The notes beneath the pieces were generated by a model. That model saw only the letters and a program-made list of their open reading frames with translations. It was not told the origin of the DNA and ran no database searches. The position numbers and the translations under genes are program-made. Shown here in pieces: positions 1 to 8,432 of a stretch of 64,000 bases of DNA. How positions within the stretch are numbered: position 1 is the first letter of the stretch; each line of letters opens with the position of its first letter. Origin of the DNA: an uncultured Clostridia bacterium. Lineage in GTDB: Bacteria; Bacillota; Clostridia; Christensenellales; Aristaeellaceae. Location: contig CAMVEB010000012.1 of assembly GCA_947166385.1 (NCBI GenBank), positions 35,364 through 99,363 on the forward strand. Direction: 5' to 3'.

Positions 1-24
1 CTGAATCAGAAATGACGGAAGGAT

Positions 25-594
25 GTGAGCCCCCTGGACGCAGCAGAAGTCCGGAATCAGAAAATCATCCGCACTGCGGCGGAGAAGGAATACCATATCA
101 TCCGGCTGCTCGGCCATGGAAAAGGCGGTTATTCCTATCTCGGGGAAGCAGACGCCGGGCAGGTCGTCATCAAGCAGATTCATCATGAACCCTGCGATTA
201 TTATGCCTTCGGCAACAAGATCGAAGCTGAGAAGCGGGACTATGAACGCCTGCGGAAAGCGGGAATCAGAATTCCGGCGCTGATTTCCATCGACGAAGAA
301 GCCGAGATCGTGGTGAAAGAATACATCCCCGGGGATACGGTTTTCGATCTGGTGCGGGACGGACGTTCATCCGATCCGTATCTGAACCAGGTCCGGGAGA
401 TGGCCGCGCTCGCGAAAGCGGCCGGCCTGAACATTGACTATTTCCCGACCAATTTCGTGATTTGCGACGGTCTGATCTGGTATGTGGATTACGAATGCAA
501 CGAATATATGGAAGAATGGAACTTCGAAAACTGGGGAATCCGGTACTGGTCCCGGACACCTGAGTTTCTGGATTATCTTGCCAAAAACGGATGA
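25..594 (+). CDS. Small protein-kinase-like (APH/Bud32-type) protein
   Basis: A 189-residue single-domain protein with a kinase fold signature. The sequence shows a glycine-rich loop (GHGKGGYSYLG, about residues 30-40), an ATP-anchoring lysine (VVIK), an acidic helix (EAEKRDYERL), a catalytic-loop-like NIDYFPTNF and a DFG-like VDYE. It resembles the compact aminoglycoside phosphotransferase/Kae1-associated kinase group, so it should bind ATP and transfer phosphate to a protein or small molecule; the substrate is unknown. GTG at 25 is the only in-frame start after a TGA at 13-15, and GGAAGG lies only 2 bases before it, so the start is uncertain. The in-frame stop just upstream could be the tail of a preceding gene. 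Confidence 0.7.
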   Translation: MSPLDAAEVRNQKIIRTAAEKEYHIIRLLGHGKGGYSYLGEADAGQVVIKQIHHEPCDYYAFGNKIEAEKRDYERLRKAGIRIPALISIDEEAEIVVKEYIPGDTVFDLVRDGRSSDPYLNQVREMAALAKAAGLNIDYFPTNFVICDGLIWYVDYECNEYMEEWNFENWGIRYWSRTPEFLDYLAKNG

Positions 595-744
595 ACCTGC
601 AAAATAAACCCCGTTATTTCTCCGATTCAGGCCTGTTTCGGGCGGCTCGGGGCCTGTATAATCCGAAATGAAAGAACAGCCGGCTGACTGAACCGGCTGA
701 CAGCCGGATCTCCGTTTCCGGCATAGAATCGGGGAGAAAGAACG

Positions 745-1065
745 ATGAGTACGATTGCCGTTGCCCTTGTGCTTCTGTTCGCCTGGTATGTTCTCAGAAC
801 CTACTGGTGGCAGTATCATGCCGGTCACAGCGGAACGGAAGCGGACGCCGTTGTCTGCTCGATCGAGGAAGAAGTCCGATCGGCAGGAGGAGAACAATAT
901 ACCTGGCACTATTATTATGTCCGGTTCATGAAAGAGGACGGTCTGGAGACAGAAGCAAGGCTTCTCAACCCGAAGAAGCGCCTGGTTACAGGCAGCAGGG
1001 TCAGAATCAGGTATCTTCCCGCAAGGGACAATGTAGCCGTGCTGACAGAGATTATCGAGGCATAA
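745..1065 (+). CDS. Small membrane-anchored protein, DUF3592-like
   Basis: A 106-residue protein with one N-terminal membrane segment (about residues 4-20) followed by a soluble beta-rich domain. The pattern of a single helix, then a Tyr-rich strand (WHYYYVRF) and a VTGSRVRIRYLP motif ending in a short strand resembles DUF3592-type proteins, whose function is not known. ATG at 745 follows GGGGAGAAAGAACG. A TATAAT at 657-662 lies upstream but its -35 is poor. The 150 bases before the gene contain only short GC-rich inverted repeats. It converges on pyk with only 8 bases between stop codons. Confidence 0.6.
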   Translation: MSTIAVALVLLFAWYVLRTYWWQYHAGHSGTEADAVVCSIEEEVRSAGGEQYTWHYYYVRFMKEDGLETEARLLNPKKRLVTGSRVRIRYLPARDNVAVLTEIIEA

Positions 1066-1073
1066 TGCTCCCG

Positions 1074-2492
1074 TTACCTGATGCGTTCCACTTTAATCGT
1101 ATTCGTATTGCCCGGCTCCCCGTTGATCTGGCCGCCGGTCAGCACGACGTTATCCCCCTTTTCCAGGTGCAGAATCTCCTGCGCGATCTTCAGATCCTGC
1201 CAGAACATCACATCGATGGAGGAATAGTTTTCCGTCAGAACCGGTGTCACACCCCAGGACATGTTCAGTTTCCGCCAGGCGCGTTCGTTGGTCGTTGTGC
1301 CGATGATGTTCACCGGGCAGCGGAAGCGTGACACCATCCGGGCTGTACGCCCGGAGAGCGAATTGACCACAATCGCCTTCGCGCTTACATCCACCGCCAT
1401 GGCGCATGTCGCGTGGGATACCGCGTCCAGGTTGTTATGGATCGTGAAGTTTCTGGCCCGGAAATGCTCCGTATAGTCAATGCCAGCCTCCGTGAATTTC
1501 GCGGTGTCCGCCATGGTCCGGACCGCCTGGACCGGGAATTTTCCGGCGGCGGTTTCCCCGCTGAGCATGATCGCGGAAGAACCATCATACACCGCATTGG
1601 CCACATCGGATATTTCCGCCCGGGTAGGCCGCGGATTCTGGATCATACTCTCCAGCATCTCGGTCGCGGTGATCACGCGCTTCCCCAGCATTCTGCACTT
1701 GCTGATCAGATATTTCTGCAGCGCAGGCACTTCCATGAAGGGAATCTCAACCCCCAGATCGCCCCGGGCAACCATGATGCCGTCCGCGACCTCGCAGATC
1801 TCATCCACATGATCCACCCCGCTGCGGTTCTCAATCTTCGCGATGATATCAATATCCTTCCCGCCGTTCGCGTCCAGCAAGTCGCGCATGGCCTGCACAT
1901 CTTCCCGGGAGGAAACAAACGACGCCGCGACAAAGTCCACACCGTTCTCAATGCCGAAAAGCAGATCCTTTTTATCCTGCTCGGACAGAAAATCCTGCCG
2001 CAGCACCTTGCCGGGGAAATTCATGCTCTTCCGGTCTGACAGCATGCCGCCGTTCTGCACACGGCAAATCACATCGTTCCCCCGGATCTCCTCCACCTTC
2101 AGAATCACCAGGCCGTTATTGATCAGGACGGTGTCCCCCGGGACCAGTTCCTTCGTCAGGTTTGCATAGGTCACCGAAACGCGGGTCTCATCGCCCTGCA
2201 CATCATCGGCCGTCAGGGTAAACAAATCGCCGTCCTTCAGGGTCACCGGCCCGTTCGCGAAAGTTTTGATCCGATATTCCGGCCCTTTGGTATCCAGCAT
2301 GATGGCAATCGGCAGGTTCAGCTTTTCGCGGACCTTCCGGATCAGCGCAATCCGTTTCAGATGATCCTCATGCGTCCCGTGGGAGAAATTCAGCCGGGCC
2401 ACATTCATCCCCGCCCGGCACATATCGGTCAGGGTTTCCTCGTTTTCACAGGCCGGTCCGATCGTACAGATAATTTTCGTCTTTCTCAGCAT
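1074..2492 (-). CDS. pyk: Pyruvate kinase
   Basis: Catalyses the last step of glycolysis, phosphoenolpyruvate plus ADP to pyruvate plus ATP, in the cytoplasm. At 472 residues it matches the usual bacterial length of about 470 and lacks the extra C-terminal PEP-utiliser domain found in many Firmicutes enzymes. Visible signatures are TKIICTIGPA at the start, NFSHGTHEDH, the substrate loop DTKGPEYR, the lysine signature IIAKIENRSGV, VARGDLGVEIP and the long ATEMLESMI...DVANAVYDG motif. GGAGGG precedes ATG at 2492. It is the last gene of a minus-strand run starting at 4343, 18 bases after the SRAP gene, so it may share that transcript although it is a housekeeping gene. Confidence 0.97.
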   Translation of the reverse strand: MLRKTKIICTIGPACENEETLTDMCRAGMNVARLNFSHGTHEDHLKRIALIRKVREKLNLPIAIMLDTKGPEYRIKTFANGPVTLKDGDLFTLTADDVQGDETRVSVTYANLTKELVPGDTVLINNGLVILKVEEIRGNDVICRVQNGGMLSDRKSMNFPGKVLRQDFLSEQDKKDLLFGIENGVDFVAASFVSSREDVQAMRDLLDANGGKDIDIIAKIENRSGVDHVDEICEVADGIMVARGDLGVEIPFMEVPALQKYLISKCRMLGKRVITATEMLESMIQNPRPTRAEISDVANAVYDGSSAIMLSGETAAGKFPVQAVRTMADTAKFTEAGIDYTEHFRARNFTIHNNLDAVSHATCAMAVDVSAKAIVVNSLSGRTARMVSRFRCPVNIIGTTTNERAWRKLNMSWGVTPVLTENYSSIDVMFWQDLKIAQEILHLEKGDNVVLTGGQINGEPGNTNTIKVERIR

Positions 2493-2510
2493 TTTTCATT
2501 TCCCTCCGAA

Positions 2511-3110
2511 TCATTCTGCTTTTTCATAGGCCAAATCGCTCAGTGCTTCCCCGGCCAGCTCCTCCGGACTGGCTTCGGGCCGGATCCACTCCCCCACCAG
2601 GCGCTCCGGAAGAATCAGCGGCATCCGGTCATGGATAAACCGGATCCCTTCCCCGGGTTCCCGTGTCAGCACGACAAACACGGGAAGTCCCTCCTCAATT
2701 CTGTACAGTCCGCACATCCAGGTTACAGCGCTGTTCTTCGAGTAAATCCTGTATTTGGAGCCGGTTCTCTTCTTCCCGGCCGGATCCGCCGGATGCTCCC
2801 ACTCAAAATAGCAGGAAGCAGGAATGATGCACCGGTGGGCGGCCCAGGCTTCCCGGAAGGTCGGCCTGACCGGCGCCGTTTCCACGCGCGCGTTAATCAG
2901 CAGGTTCTTCCCGCCGAATCCCCACCTCATCGGATATACGCTGCGGGAACCGGTTCGGCTGGAAGCAATCACGGGGGCCACATCGGCCGGCCTGACCTCG
3001 CCGGAGGTCACAGGCGGCGTCCGCCATTTCCCCATCAGCGGAGAACGGTTCATTTCCCCGACAATACCGCGGATTTCCGGGGATTCATCCGTCCAGTACC
3101 GGCAGCACAT
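2511..3110 (-). CDS. SRAP-domain protein (YedK/HMCES-like abasic-site shield)
   Basis: A 199-residue SOS-response-associated peptidase family protein. Family members crosslink to abasic sites in single-stranded DNA through Cys2. The start chosen (ATG at 3110, preceded by AAAGAAGGT) places Cys directly after Met (MCCRYW), which the chemistry requires; a longer reading frame exists but would bury the cysteine. Other family motifs are all present: NARVET, RCIIPASCYFEW (usually GFYEW) and IHDRMPLIL. It begins 7 bases after the stop of the HExxH gene and is followed by pyk. The role in DNA repair is established for the family and is inferred here. Confidence 0.9.
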   Translation of the reverse strand: MCCRYWTDESPEIRGIVGEMNRSPLMGKWRTPPVTSGEVRPADVAPVIASSRTGSRSVYPMRWGFGGKNLLINARVETAPVRPTFREAWAAHRCIIPASCYFEWEHPADPAGKKRTGSKYRIYSKNSAVTWMCGLYRIEEGLPVFVVLTREPGEGIRFIHDRMPLILPERLVGEWIRPEASPEELAGEALSDLAYEKAE

Positions 3111-3117
3111 ACCTTCT

Positions 3118-4029
3118 TTACCCCCAGATGGATTCTTTTTTCTCCTCCATACGGATCGCCAGCTCATAGGGAGACGATCCTTCGGGCAGTTCCGCGCATG
3201 CTTTCCGGATTTCCGGCAGCACGGCGTGGATCCTTCGGGCCAAGGCTTCCCGCTCCTCCGGTCCGGCATAAATCTGAAGCCGGCCGTCCCGGTAAACCCC
3301 GTTCCGGATGCCCAGGAACAGTTCGGCTGTATTCGGATCGCAGGATCCAAAGGCCGCATACAGTCCCACCGCGTCCGCCACCAGTTCGTCCCAGATCGGA
3401 TCGATCTTTTCCCGGTAGAGTCGCCTGCAAAGGAAATGGGTACACTCATGCGACTTGCGGATCGTATAGGATAACGACAGCCACGCTTTCTCTTCCAGAT
3501 TCATTTCTGCCGCCGGGATACCGCTGTAAGGCCCGGTTGACAGGATAATCAGGGCATCCAGGTAATTCCGCTTGTCCGATATGAAACGCCTGAATTCCGC
3601 GTCCCAGTCCGGCTGCTCTCCTTTTGCGACTGTCTCCCGGATATACTCTTCCCGGTGGGTTTCGATGTTTCGCCAGTTGGCCACGCCGTCCAGAATGGAG
3701 GCGCCCTGGGTCGGATGGATTGCCACCGGCTCGCAGCGGTGCGCCATGATCTGCAGGAACAGCTCAAAATCAGCCCGCTGCTGCAGCGTAATCACGCGCA
3801 CCTGGCCGGCAGGCGTCTGCTCCCACACGCAGGAATCCTGCGGCGACGTGATAAAATGCGACAGATCCTTCTCCCGGACATGCTTCCCGCGCCTGACCAC
3901 CTCGACATACGCGGCCGCCCCTTCCCCGCCCGGCCGAAGGTACAGCTGTTCGTAAATCTCCGCCAGACGCCGGATCACATCAGCTCCAAACCAATTTTCT
4001 TCCATCGCTGAAATGACCATCCCGCTCAT
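3118..4029 (-). CDS. Conserved protein with HExxH zincin-like motif
   Basis: A 303-residue soluble protein that I cannot assign to a characterised family with certainty. The centre carries HECTH (HExxH) in SHECTHFLCRRLYR, followed 17-20 residues later by a conserved-looking acidic helix WDELVADAVGLYAA. This spacing and the Glu/Asp helix resemble the third metal ligand of gluzincin-type metallopeptidases, so a metal-binding or peptidase domain is plausible. There is no signal peptide. ATG at 4029 overlaps the stop of the DUF1622 gene as ATGA, which suggests translational coupling. The neighbouring SRAP gene hints at stress or DNA repair, but that is context only. Confidence 0.55.
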   Translation of the reverse strand: MSGMVISAMEENWFGADVIRRLAEIYEQLYLRPGGEGAAAYVEVVRRGKHVREKDLSHFITSPQDSCVWEQTPAGQVRVITLQQRADFELFLQIMAHRCEPVAIHPTQGASILDGVANWRNIETHREEYIRETVAKGEQPDWDAEFRRFISDKRNYLDALIILSTGPYSGIPAAEMNLEEKAWLSLSYTIRKSHECTHFLCRRLYREKIDPIWDELVADAVGLYAAFGSCDPNTAELFLGIRNGVYRDGRLQIYAGPEEREALARRIHAVLPEIRKACAELPEGSSPYELAIRMEEKKESIWG

Positions 4030-4343
4030 TCATCTGTTTCATGGGTATTCTCCCAGTGAACAAGGACTGTGATCCCGGCCCGCATCAGCAGGATCGCACA
4101 CGTCATGCCGATATCGGTCCAGTCCGGAGCGATCAGCGTCTTCAGCACCTCGCTGCCCAGCATAAAGCTGAGGCCGGTTGTAATCCCCTTGGTCATCTCG
4201 TGCCGGGAGCCCTTCAGATTCCTTTTACATACCGCGATCACCGACCGGACGGCAAACAGCAGAATCAGGACGGCTCCGATGGCCTCCAGGCCTATTACGG
4301 CAAAGCGGACAACATGTTCAAATCCGTTTTCGATGGCATCCAT
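4026..4343 (-). CDS. DUF1622 family membrane protein
   Basis: A 105-residue protein with three predicted membrane helices (about residues 14-34, 50-65 and 78-95) and the charged loop RNLKGSRHEMTKG between the first two, typical of DUF1622 proteins. The family has no assigned biochemical role. It is the first gene of the run that continues into the HExxH, SRAP and pyk genes, and its stop overlaps the next start by 4 bases. A TATAAT-type minus-strand promoter lies about 65 bases upstream. Confidence 0.75.
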   Translation of the reverse strand: MDAIENGFEHVVRFAVIGLEAIGAVLILLFAVRSVIAVCKRNLKGSRHEMTKGITTGLSFMLGSEVLKTLIAPDWTDIGMTCAILLMRAGITVLVHWENTHETDE

Positions 4344-4406
4344 CTTCCTGTCACTCCCTGTCCGGCCGCGGCGCCAGATCGGCAGGCAACCGTCTTTCTG
4401 TACGCT

Positions 4407-4435
4407 ATTATACTCTTTTCCCGGCCGAAAGAAAA
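4407..4435 (-). promoter_or_regulatory. Probable promoter of the DUF1622-HExxH-SRAP-pyk run
   Basis: On the minus strand a perfect TATAAT (4407-4412) is preceded at 17 bases by a weak -35 (TTTTCT). It sits about 65 bases before the DUF1622 start. The -10 is convincing, the -35 is not. Confidence 0.5.
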
Positions 4436-4457
4436 GAAGAAATGATCCTGCGAAGCT

Positions 4458-5549
4458 TTATTCCGCCGGAACCGGGAAGGTCACCACCGCACCGGTGTCC
4501 TCCTCCCATGTTCCCGGATCACAGCCGGTGGAATCACGCATTTTTTTCAGAACCCGCTCCGCGTCTTTCCCGGTCAGCAGGCAGGGCGAGTAATTATTGT
4601 AATGGCTGTCACTGGTGATGGAGAGCGGGTGGAAATGCAGGTCAATCCGCCGCAGCTCTCCCTCCTCAAAAGCCAGCACCGCCTGCACGGCCAGCGCATC
4701 CGAGTCCTTCGCGTGGGTCGTGCCGCCAAAGGAGCAGTTCCCGAGGCTGTACACCACAGGCACGCCGCCGAGCACCGCATACCCCTGCACCACATGAGGA
4801 TGATGGCCGATGATCAGGCATGAACCCCCGTCCGCCGCCCGTTCCGATATCTGCCTCTGGTGCCGGTCCGGCGCGGTATAGTCATATTCCGTGCCCGCGT
4901 GCATGACGGTAATCACAGCGGCGCAGCCCAGGGCTCTCAGGGTTTCCATCTGCTGCTGAAAGCTCTTCCATCGGCTCCCTGTCATATTATAGTTGACGCC
5001 AATCCATCCGATCCGCAGCCCCGCACTGTTCTCCCAGACAGCCGGGGCATCCGTACCGAACCAGCCGACACCCGCCTGATCCAGCGCGGCTTTGGTATCT
5101 TCGTATCCTTCTGTTCCATAGTCGTGGGAATGGTTATTCGCAACCGTCACGGCCTCCACACTGCCGGAAGTCAGGATCCCGGTATAGGCCGTCGGCCCCA
5201 TGAAGTTATACTTCTTCTTCTCCTTCTTCAGGGTCCGGTCCGACAGCACAACTTCCAGATTCGCCACGGTCAGGTCATCCCCCGCCGTCAGGCCCAGCAG
5301 ATTGCGGAAAGGAAAATCCAGGCCGTTTTCCCGGATCCTGTGCCGGAATCCCAGCGCAGAATTCCGGCTCTTTTCCTCCCCGCCCAGGGTGCAGTCCCCC
5401 AGGAAGGTGATCCGGACCTCCCCGGTATAATCCACGACAGGCTGCTCTTCCCATACCGAATCCTGCAGAACAGTCCGGAAGACTCCTCCGGCCCGGCCGC
5501 AGGCAGGCAGCAGAAGAATCACTGCCAGACAGCTCAGGATTCGTTTCAT
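4458..5549 (-). CDS. CapA-like metallophosphatase-fold lipoprotein
   Basis: A 363-residue exported protein of the CapA/PgsA group associated with poly-gamma-glutamate capsule synthesis. The N terminus is a lipoprotein signal (MKRILSCLAVILLLPAC), with the lipobox LPAC placing the lipidated Cys at about residue 17. The domain then shows the family signatures: ITFLGDCTLGG, NLEVVLSD, VTVANNHSHDYGTEG, VITVMHAGTEYD, IIGHHPHVVQG and VVYSLGNCSFGG. No other capsule genes (CapB, CapC) lie next to it, so a direct capsule role is uncertain; many stand-alone homologues exist. AAGGAGG precedes ATG at 5549. It is read divergently from the peptide export operon. Confidence 0.85.
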   Translation of the reverse strand: MKRILSCLAVILLLPACGRAGGVFRTVLQDSVWEEQPVVDYTGEVRITFLGDCTLGGEEKSRNSALGFRHRIRENGLDFPFRNLLGLTAGDDLTVANLEVVLSDRTLKKEKKKYNFMGPTAYTGILTSGSVEAVTVANNHSHDYGTEGYEDTKAALDQAGVGWFGTDAPAVWENSAGLRIGWIGVNYNMTGSRWKSFQQQMETLRALGCAAVITVMHAGTEYDYTAPDRHQRQISERAADGGSCLIIGHHPHVVQGYAVLGGVPVVYSLGNCSFGGTTHAKDSDALAVQAVLAFEEGELRRIDLHFHPLSITSDSHYNNYSPCLLTGKDAERVLKKMRDSTGCDPGTWEEDTGAVVTFPVPAE

Positions 5550-5590
5550 GGCGCCGGCCTCCTTTGTTCGGTTCTGACAGAGCCCTTTTC

Positions 5591-5619
5591 ATCCTATGTT
5601 TTTTCCCTGTTTTTGTCAA
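5591..5619 (-). promoter_or_regulatory. Promoter of the CapA-like gene
   Basis: Minus-strand TTGACA (5614-5619) and TAGGAT (5591-5596) are separated by 17 bases, about 40 bases before the start at 5549. It forms a divergent pair with the export-operon promoter. Confidence 0.65.
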
Positions 5620-5648
5620 TCCGGATGATGGCTGCACCCCGTTTCTGT

Positions 5649-5678
5649 TTGACATTCTCTTCACCTGTACGATAAAAT
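5649..5678 (+). promoter_or_regulatory. Promoter of the peptide export operon
   Basis: Plus-strand TTGACA (5649-5654) and TAAAAT (5673-5678) with an 18-base spacer, 25 bases before the ATG at 5703 and followed by GGAGG. Confidence 0.65.
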
Positions 5679-5702
5679 GATGGGAGAATCGGAGGCGATA
5701 TC

Positions 5703-6215
5703 ATGCAGCAGAATAAACTCTACCGCGAAGAGGCGCTGAAGCGCATTTCCTCTCCCGACCAGCTGAATGGCTATATCCGGACATCACGCTCCAGCGTATG
5801 GTTTGTGCTGGGCGCCATTTTGCTGGTGCTTGTCGGCATTCTGGTGTGGGGGTTCACCGGTTCTTTTGAAGTTACGATGGAAGCCCGCGGCGGGACCTAT
5901 GAAGGCAAATCCGCCTGCTTCATTCATCCTTCCGAGCGGAATGATATTGAGGCCGGCATGCAGGTGCTGTATATGGCGCCCGACAAATCAACCCATACCG
6001 GCTTTATCTCTTTCATCGGAGACAGCCCCCTGTCCTATGCTGCCGCCTGCGAGCGCTTTTCCATCGGCCTGATGAACCGCATCGGGTTCACTCCCGGTTC
6101 AGAGCTGTATGTCGCGGAGTTGATACTGAATGACAACCGGAAGAATGAGTTCGCCACCGTGAAAATCATCCGGGATGTCATCAAGCCCAGCGAACTGCTT
6201 TTCACTACGAAATAG
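5703..6215 (+). CDS. Short HlyD-like adaptor of the NHLM-type peptide exporter
   Basis: A 170-residue protein with a cytoplasmic N terminus, one membrane helix (about residues 33-50) and an extracytoplasmic beta-rich domain beginning GSFEVTMEARGG and ending TVKIIRDVIKPSELLF. It resembles the membrane-proximal part of NHLP/NHLM secretion adaptors, which are usually near 400 residues with a coiled-coil hairpin. That hairpin is missing here, in line with a cell that has no outer membrane to span. It is the first gene of the export operon, with the C39 ABC gene starting 4 bases after its stop. Assignment rests on topology and position; direct homology is weak. Confidence 0.6.
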   Translation: MQQNKLYREEALKRISSPDQLNGYIRTSRSSVWFVLGAILLVLVGILVWGFTGSFEVTMEARGGTYEGKSACFIHPSERNDIEAGMQVLYMAPDKSTHTGFISFIGDSPLSYAAACERFSIGLMNRIGFTPGSELYVAELILNDNRKNEFATVKIIRDVIKPSELLFTTK

Positions 6216-6219
6216 AAAG

Positions 6220-8412
6220 ATGGGAATTCAGAAAGCCATGAAGCATACAAAAGTTCGCCAACCCATCTCCAAAGGAGTTGCACATGTCCCGTTTGTCATG
6301 CAGCTGGAGGCGCTGGAATGCGGCGCCGCCTCCCTTTGCATGTGTCTGGCCTACTTTGGCAAGCATATTCCTCTGGAACAGATCCGGAAGGACTGCGGCG
6401 TTTCCCGGGACGGATCCAATCTGAAAAGCATCTACCTGGTTGCTCAGAACTACGGCCTGAAACCCGCCGCTTTCCGATATCAGACGCAAAGCCTGCTCCA
6501 CAAGGCAACCTTCCCCTGCATCATTCACTGGGACTTCAACCACTTTATCGTCCTGAACGGGTGGCGCGGAAAGCACGTCTGGATCAATGATCCGGGCCGC
6601 GGGCTGGTGAAAATGACGATTGATGAATTTGATCAGCATTTTACAGGGATCTGCCTGACCCTGACGCCCAGCGAAGATTTCCGGGCGGAAGGCTCCCCAC
6701 CCTCCATGTGGGGGTTCACCAAAGAAAGGCTGAAGGGCACAGGCCCTATGTTTGCCCTGATCATCGCCACCTCCACGATTGCGGCGATCATCAGCATCAT
6801 CACGCCGGCCATGTCGCGGTTCTATATTGACGGCCTGCTGGCCACCTTTTCCAACGCAACCCCCTTCTTCCTGTTCTATACCCTGATCGCGCTGCTGCAG
6901 CTGGGAGCTATCTGGATCAAGTCTGTCTATCTGCTGCGCCTGCAGGGCAAAATGGCGATCGTTGCCAACACTTCCTATGTCTGGCATCTCCTGCGGCTGC
7001 CGGTGGACTTTTTCGCCCAGCGGATGGCCGGCGACCTGCTGAAGCGCCAGGAAGCCAACCAGGAAATCGCCTCCACCCTGATCAGCACCTTTGCCCCCCT
7101 GGCTCTGGACGCCATCTCGATGCTGTTCAATCTGTTCGTCATGTTCACCTTCAGCCCCCTGCTGGCGGCAGCAGGGGTTCTGTCCGTCGCAGTCAACCTC
7201 TGGCTGTCCCGGGTCATCGCCAAAAAGCGGGTCAATGTCACCCGCGTGAAAATGACCACCGACGGCAAGCTGAACGGCATGACCATCTCCGGGATCGAGA
7301 TGATTGAAACCATCAAGTCCGCCGGCGCGGAGAACGGTTTCTTCACCAAATGGGCAGACTATGAATGCCAGTACAACGATCAGGTGGTTCAGTATAACAA
7401 ACTGGATCAGTATCTGGGCCAGATTCCCGGGCTGATCACCCTGCTGACAGGCAATATCGTGCTGTTTCTGGGCGTCGCCCTGGTCATGCAGGGACGATGG
7501 ACCGTCGGAATCGTGTCCGCCTTCAACGGCTTCCTGACCGCCTTCTCCACCCCCGCAGCCTCTCTGATCGCTGCCGGTCAGAGTTACCAGGAAATGCGCG
7601 CCAACATGGAACGCATTCAGGACGTGCTGAAATACCCGACGGATGTGCCGGAAGGGCCTGTTGACATCGACTCTCTGAAGGATGCGCAGAAGCTTTCCGG
7701 CCGGCTGGAAATGAAAAACATCACCTTCGGCTATAACCGGCTGCTTCCGCCGCTGCTGCAGGATTTCTCCCTGTCGCTGGAACCCGGCCGCAGCGTCGCC
7801 CTGGTAGGTTCCTCCGGCTGCGGCAAATCCACCCTGGCCCGCCTGATTCTTGGCACCTATGAGCCCTGGGCGGGTGAGATCCTTTACGACGGAAAGCCAA
7901 GGAAGGAGATTGACCGCAGCGTTTTCACCGGTTCGGTCGCTGCCGTGAACCAGGATATCTTTCTCTTCCGGGATACCATTGCCAACAATATCCGCACAGG
8001 AGACCGGTCCATCCAGGAATTCGAGGTCATCATGGCCGCCCGGGATGCGGATATCCATACCTTTATTGCCCAGCGGGAAGGCGGTTACGAAAGCATGGTG
8101 TCCGAAGGCGGACGGGACATGTCCGGCGGTCAGCGGCAACGGATTGAGATTGCCCGGGCCCTGGCCCAGCAGCCGACCCTCCTGATCCTGGATGAAGCGA
8201 CTTCCGCGCTGGATACCGAGTCGGAACACCGCATCATCAAAGCCATTACCGACCAGGGCATCTCTCTGGTCATTATCTCCCACCGCCTCTCCATCATCCG
8301 GGACTGCGATGAGATCATCGTGCTGAACCGGGGCCAGATTGTAGACCGGGGCCGGCACGAGGAGCTGATGGCCCGGTGTGAGACCTATCAGACCATGATC
8401 GCGAGCAACTGA
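6220..8412 (+). CDS. C39-peptidase ABC exporter (NHLM_micro_ABC1-like)
   Basis: A 730-residue inner-membrane transporter that should cut double-glycine leaders and export the released peptide. The N-terminal C39 peptidase has the catalytic Cys34 (ALECGAAS), His108 (NHFIVL) and Asp124 (NDPGRG), with Gln28 as oxyanion residue. A six-helix membrane domain follows (about residues 165-450). The ATPase has Walker A GSSGCGKST, signature MSGGQRQR and Walker B LLILDEATSALD. The start at 6220 lies just after the adaptor stop; ATG at 6238 is an alternative. It precedes a second ABC protein and faces the three Gly-Gly precursor genes, which are its likely substrates. Confidence 0.93.
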   Translation: MGIQKAMKHTKVRQPISKGVAHVPFVMQLEALECGAASLCMCLAYFGKHIPLEQIRKDCGVSRDGSNLKSIYLVAQNYGLKPAAFRYQTQSLLHKATFPCIIHWDFNHFIVLNGWRGKHVWINDPGRGLVKMTIDEFDQHFTGICLTLTPSEDFRAEGSPPSMWGFTKERLKGTGPMFALIIATSTIAAIISIITPAMSRFYIDGLLATFSNATPFFLFYTLIALLQLGAIWIKSVYLLRLQGKMAIVANTSYVWHLLRLPVDFFAQRMAGDLLKRQEANQEIASTLISTFAPLALDAISMLFNLFVMFTFSPLLAAAGVLSVAVNLWLSRVIAKKRVNVTRVKMTTDGKLNGMTISGIEMIETIKSAGAENGFFTKWADYECQYNDQVVQYNKLDQYLGQIPGLITLLTGNIVLFLGVALVMQGRWTVGIVSAFNGFLTAFSTPAASLIAAGQSYQEMRANMERIQDVLKYPTDVPEGPVDIDSLKDAQKLSGRLEMKNITFGYNRLLPPLLQDFSLSLEPGRSVALVGSSGCGKSTLARLILGTYEPWAGEILYDGKPRKEIDRSVFTGSVAAVNQDIFLFRDTIANNIRTGDRSIQEFEVIMAARDADIHTFIAQREGGYESMVSEGGRDMSGGQRQRIEIARALAQQPTLLILDEATSALDTESEHRIIKAITDQGISLVIISHRLSIIRDCDEIIVLNRGQIVDRGRHEELMARCETYQTMIASN

Positions 8413-8432
8413 GGAAAGGAGGGAGCATCCGG

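Noticed and set aside
3111..3449. N-terminal extension of the SRAP gene
   Set aside because: It overlaps the upstream HExxH gene and would bury the catalytic Cys, which must be residue 2.
6205..8358. Long open frame antisense to the C39 ABC transporter
   Set aside because: The plus-strand gene has full peptidase and ATPase motifs. The antisense frame is rich in Gly, Gln, His and Asp, with no domain, as expected for the reverse of a G+C-rich gene.
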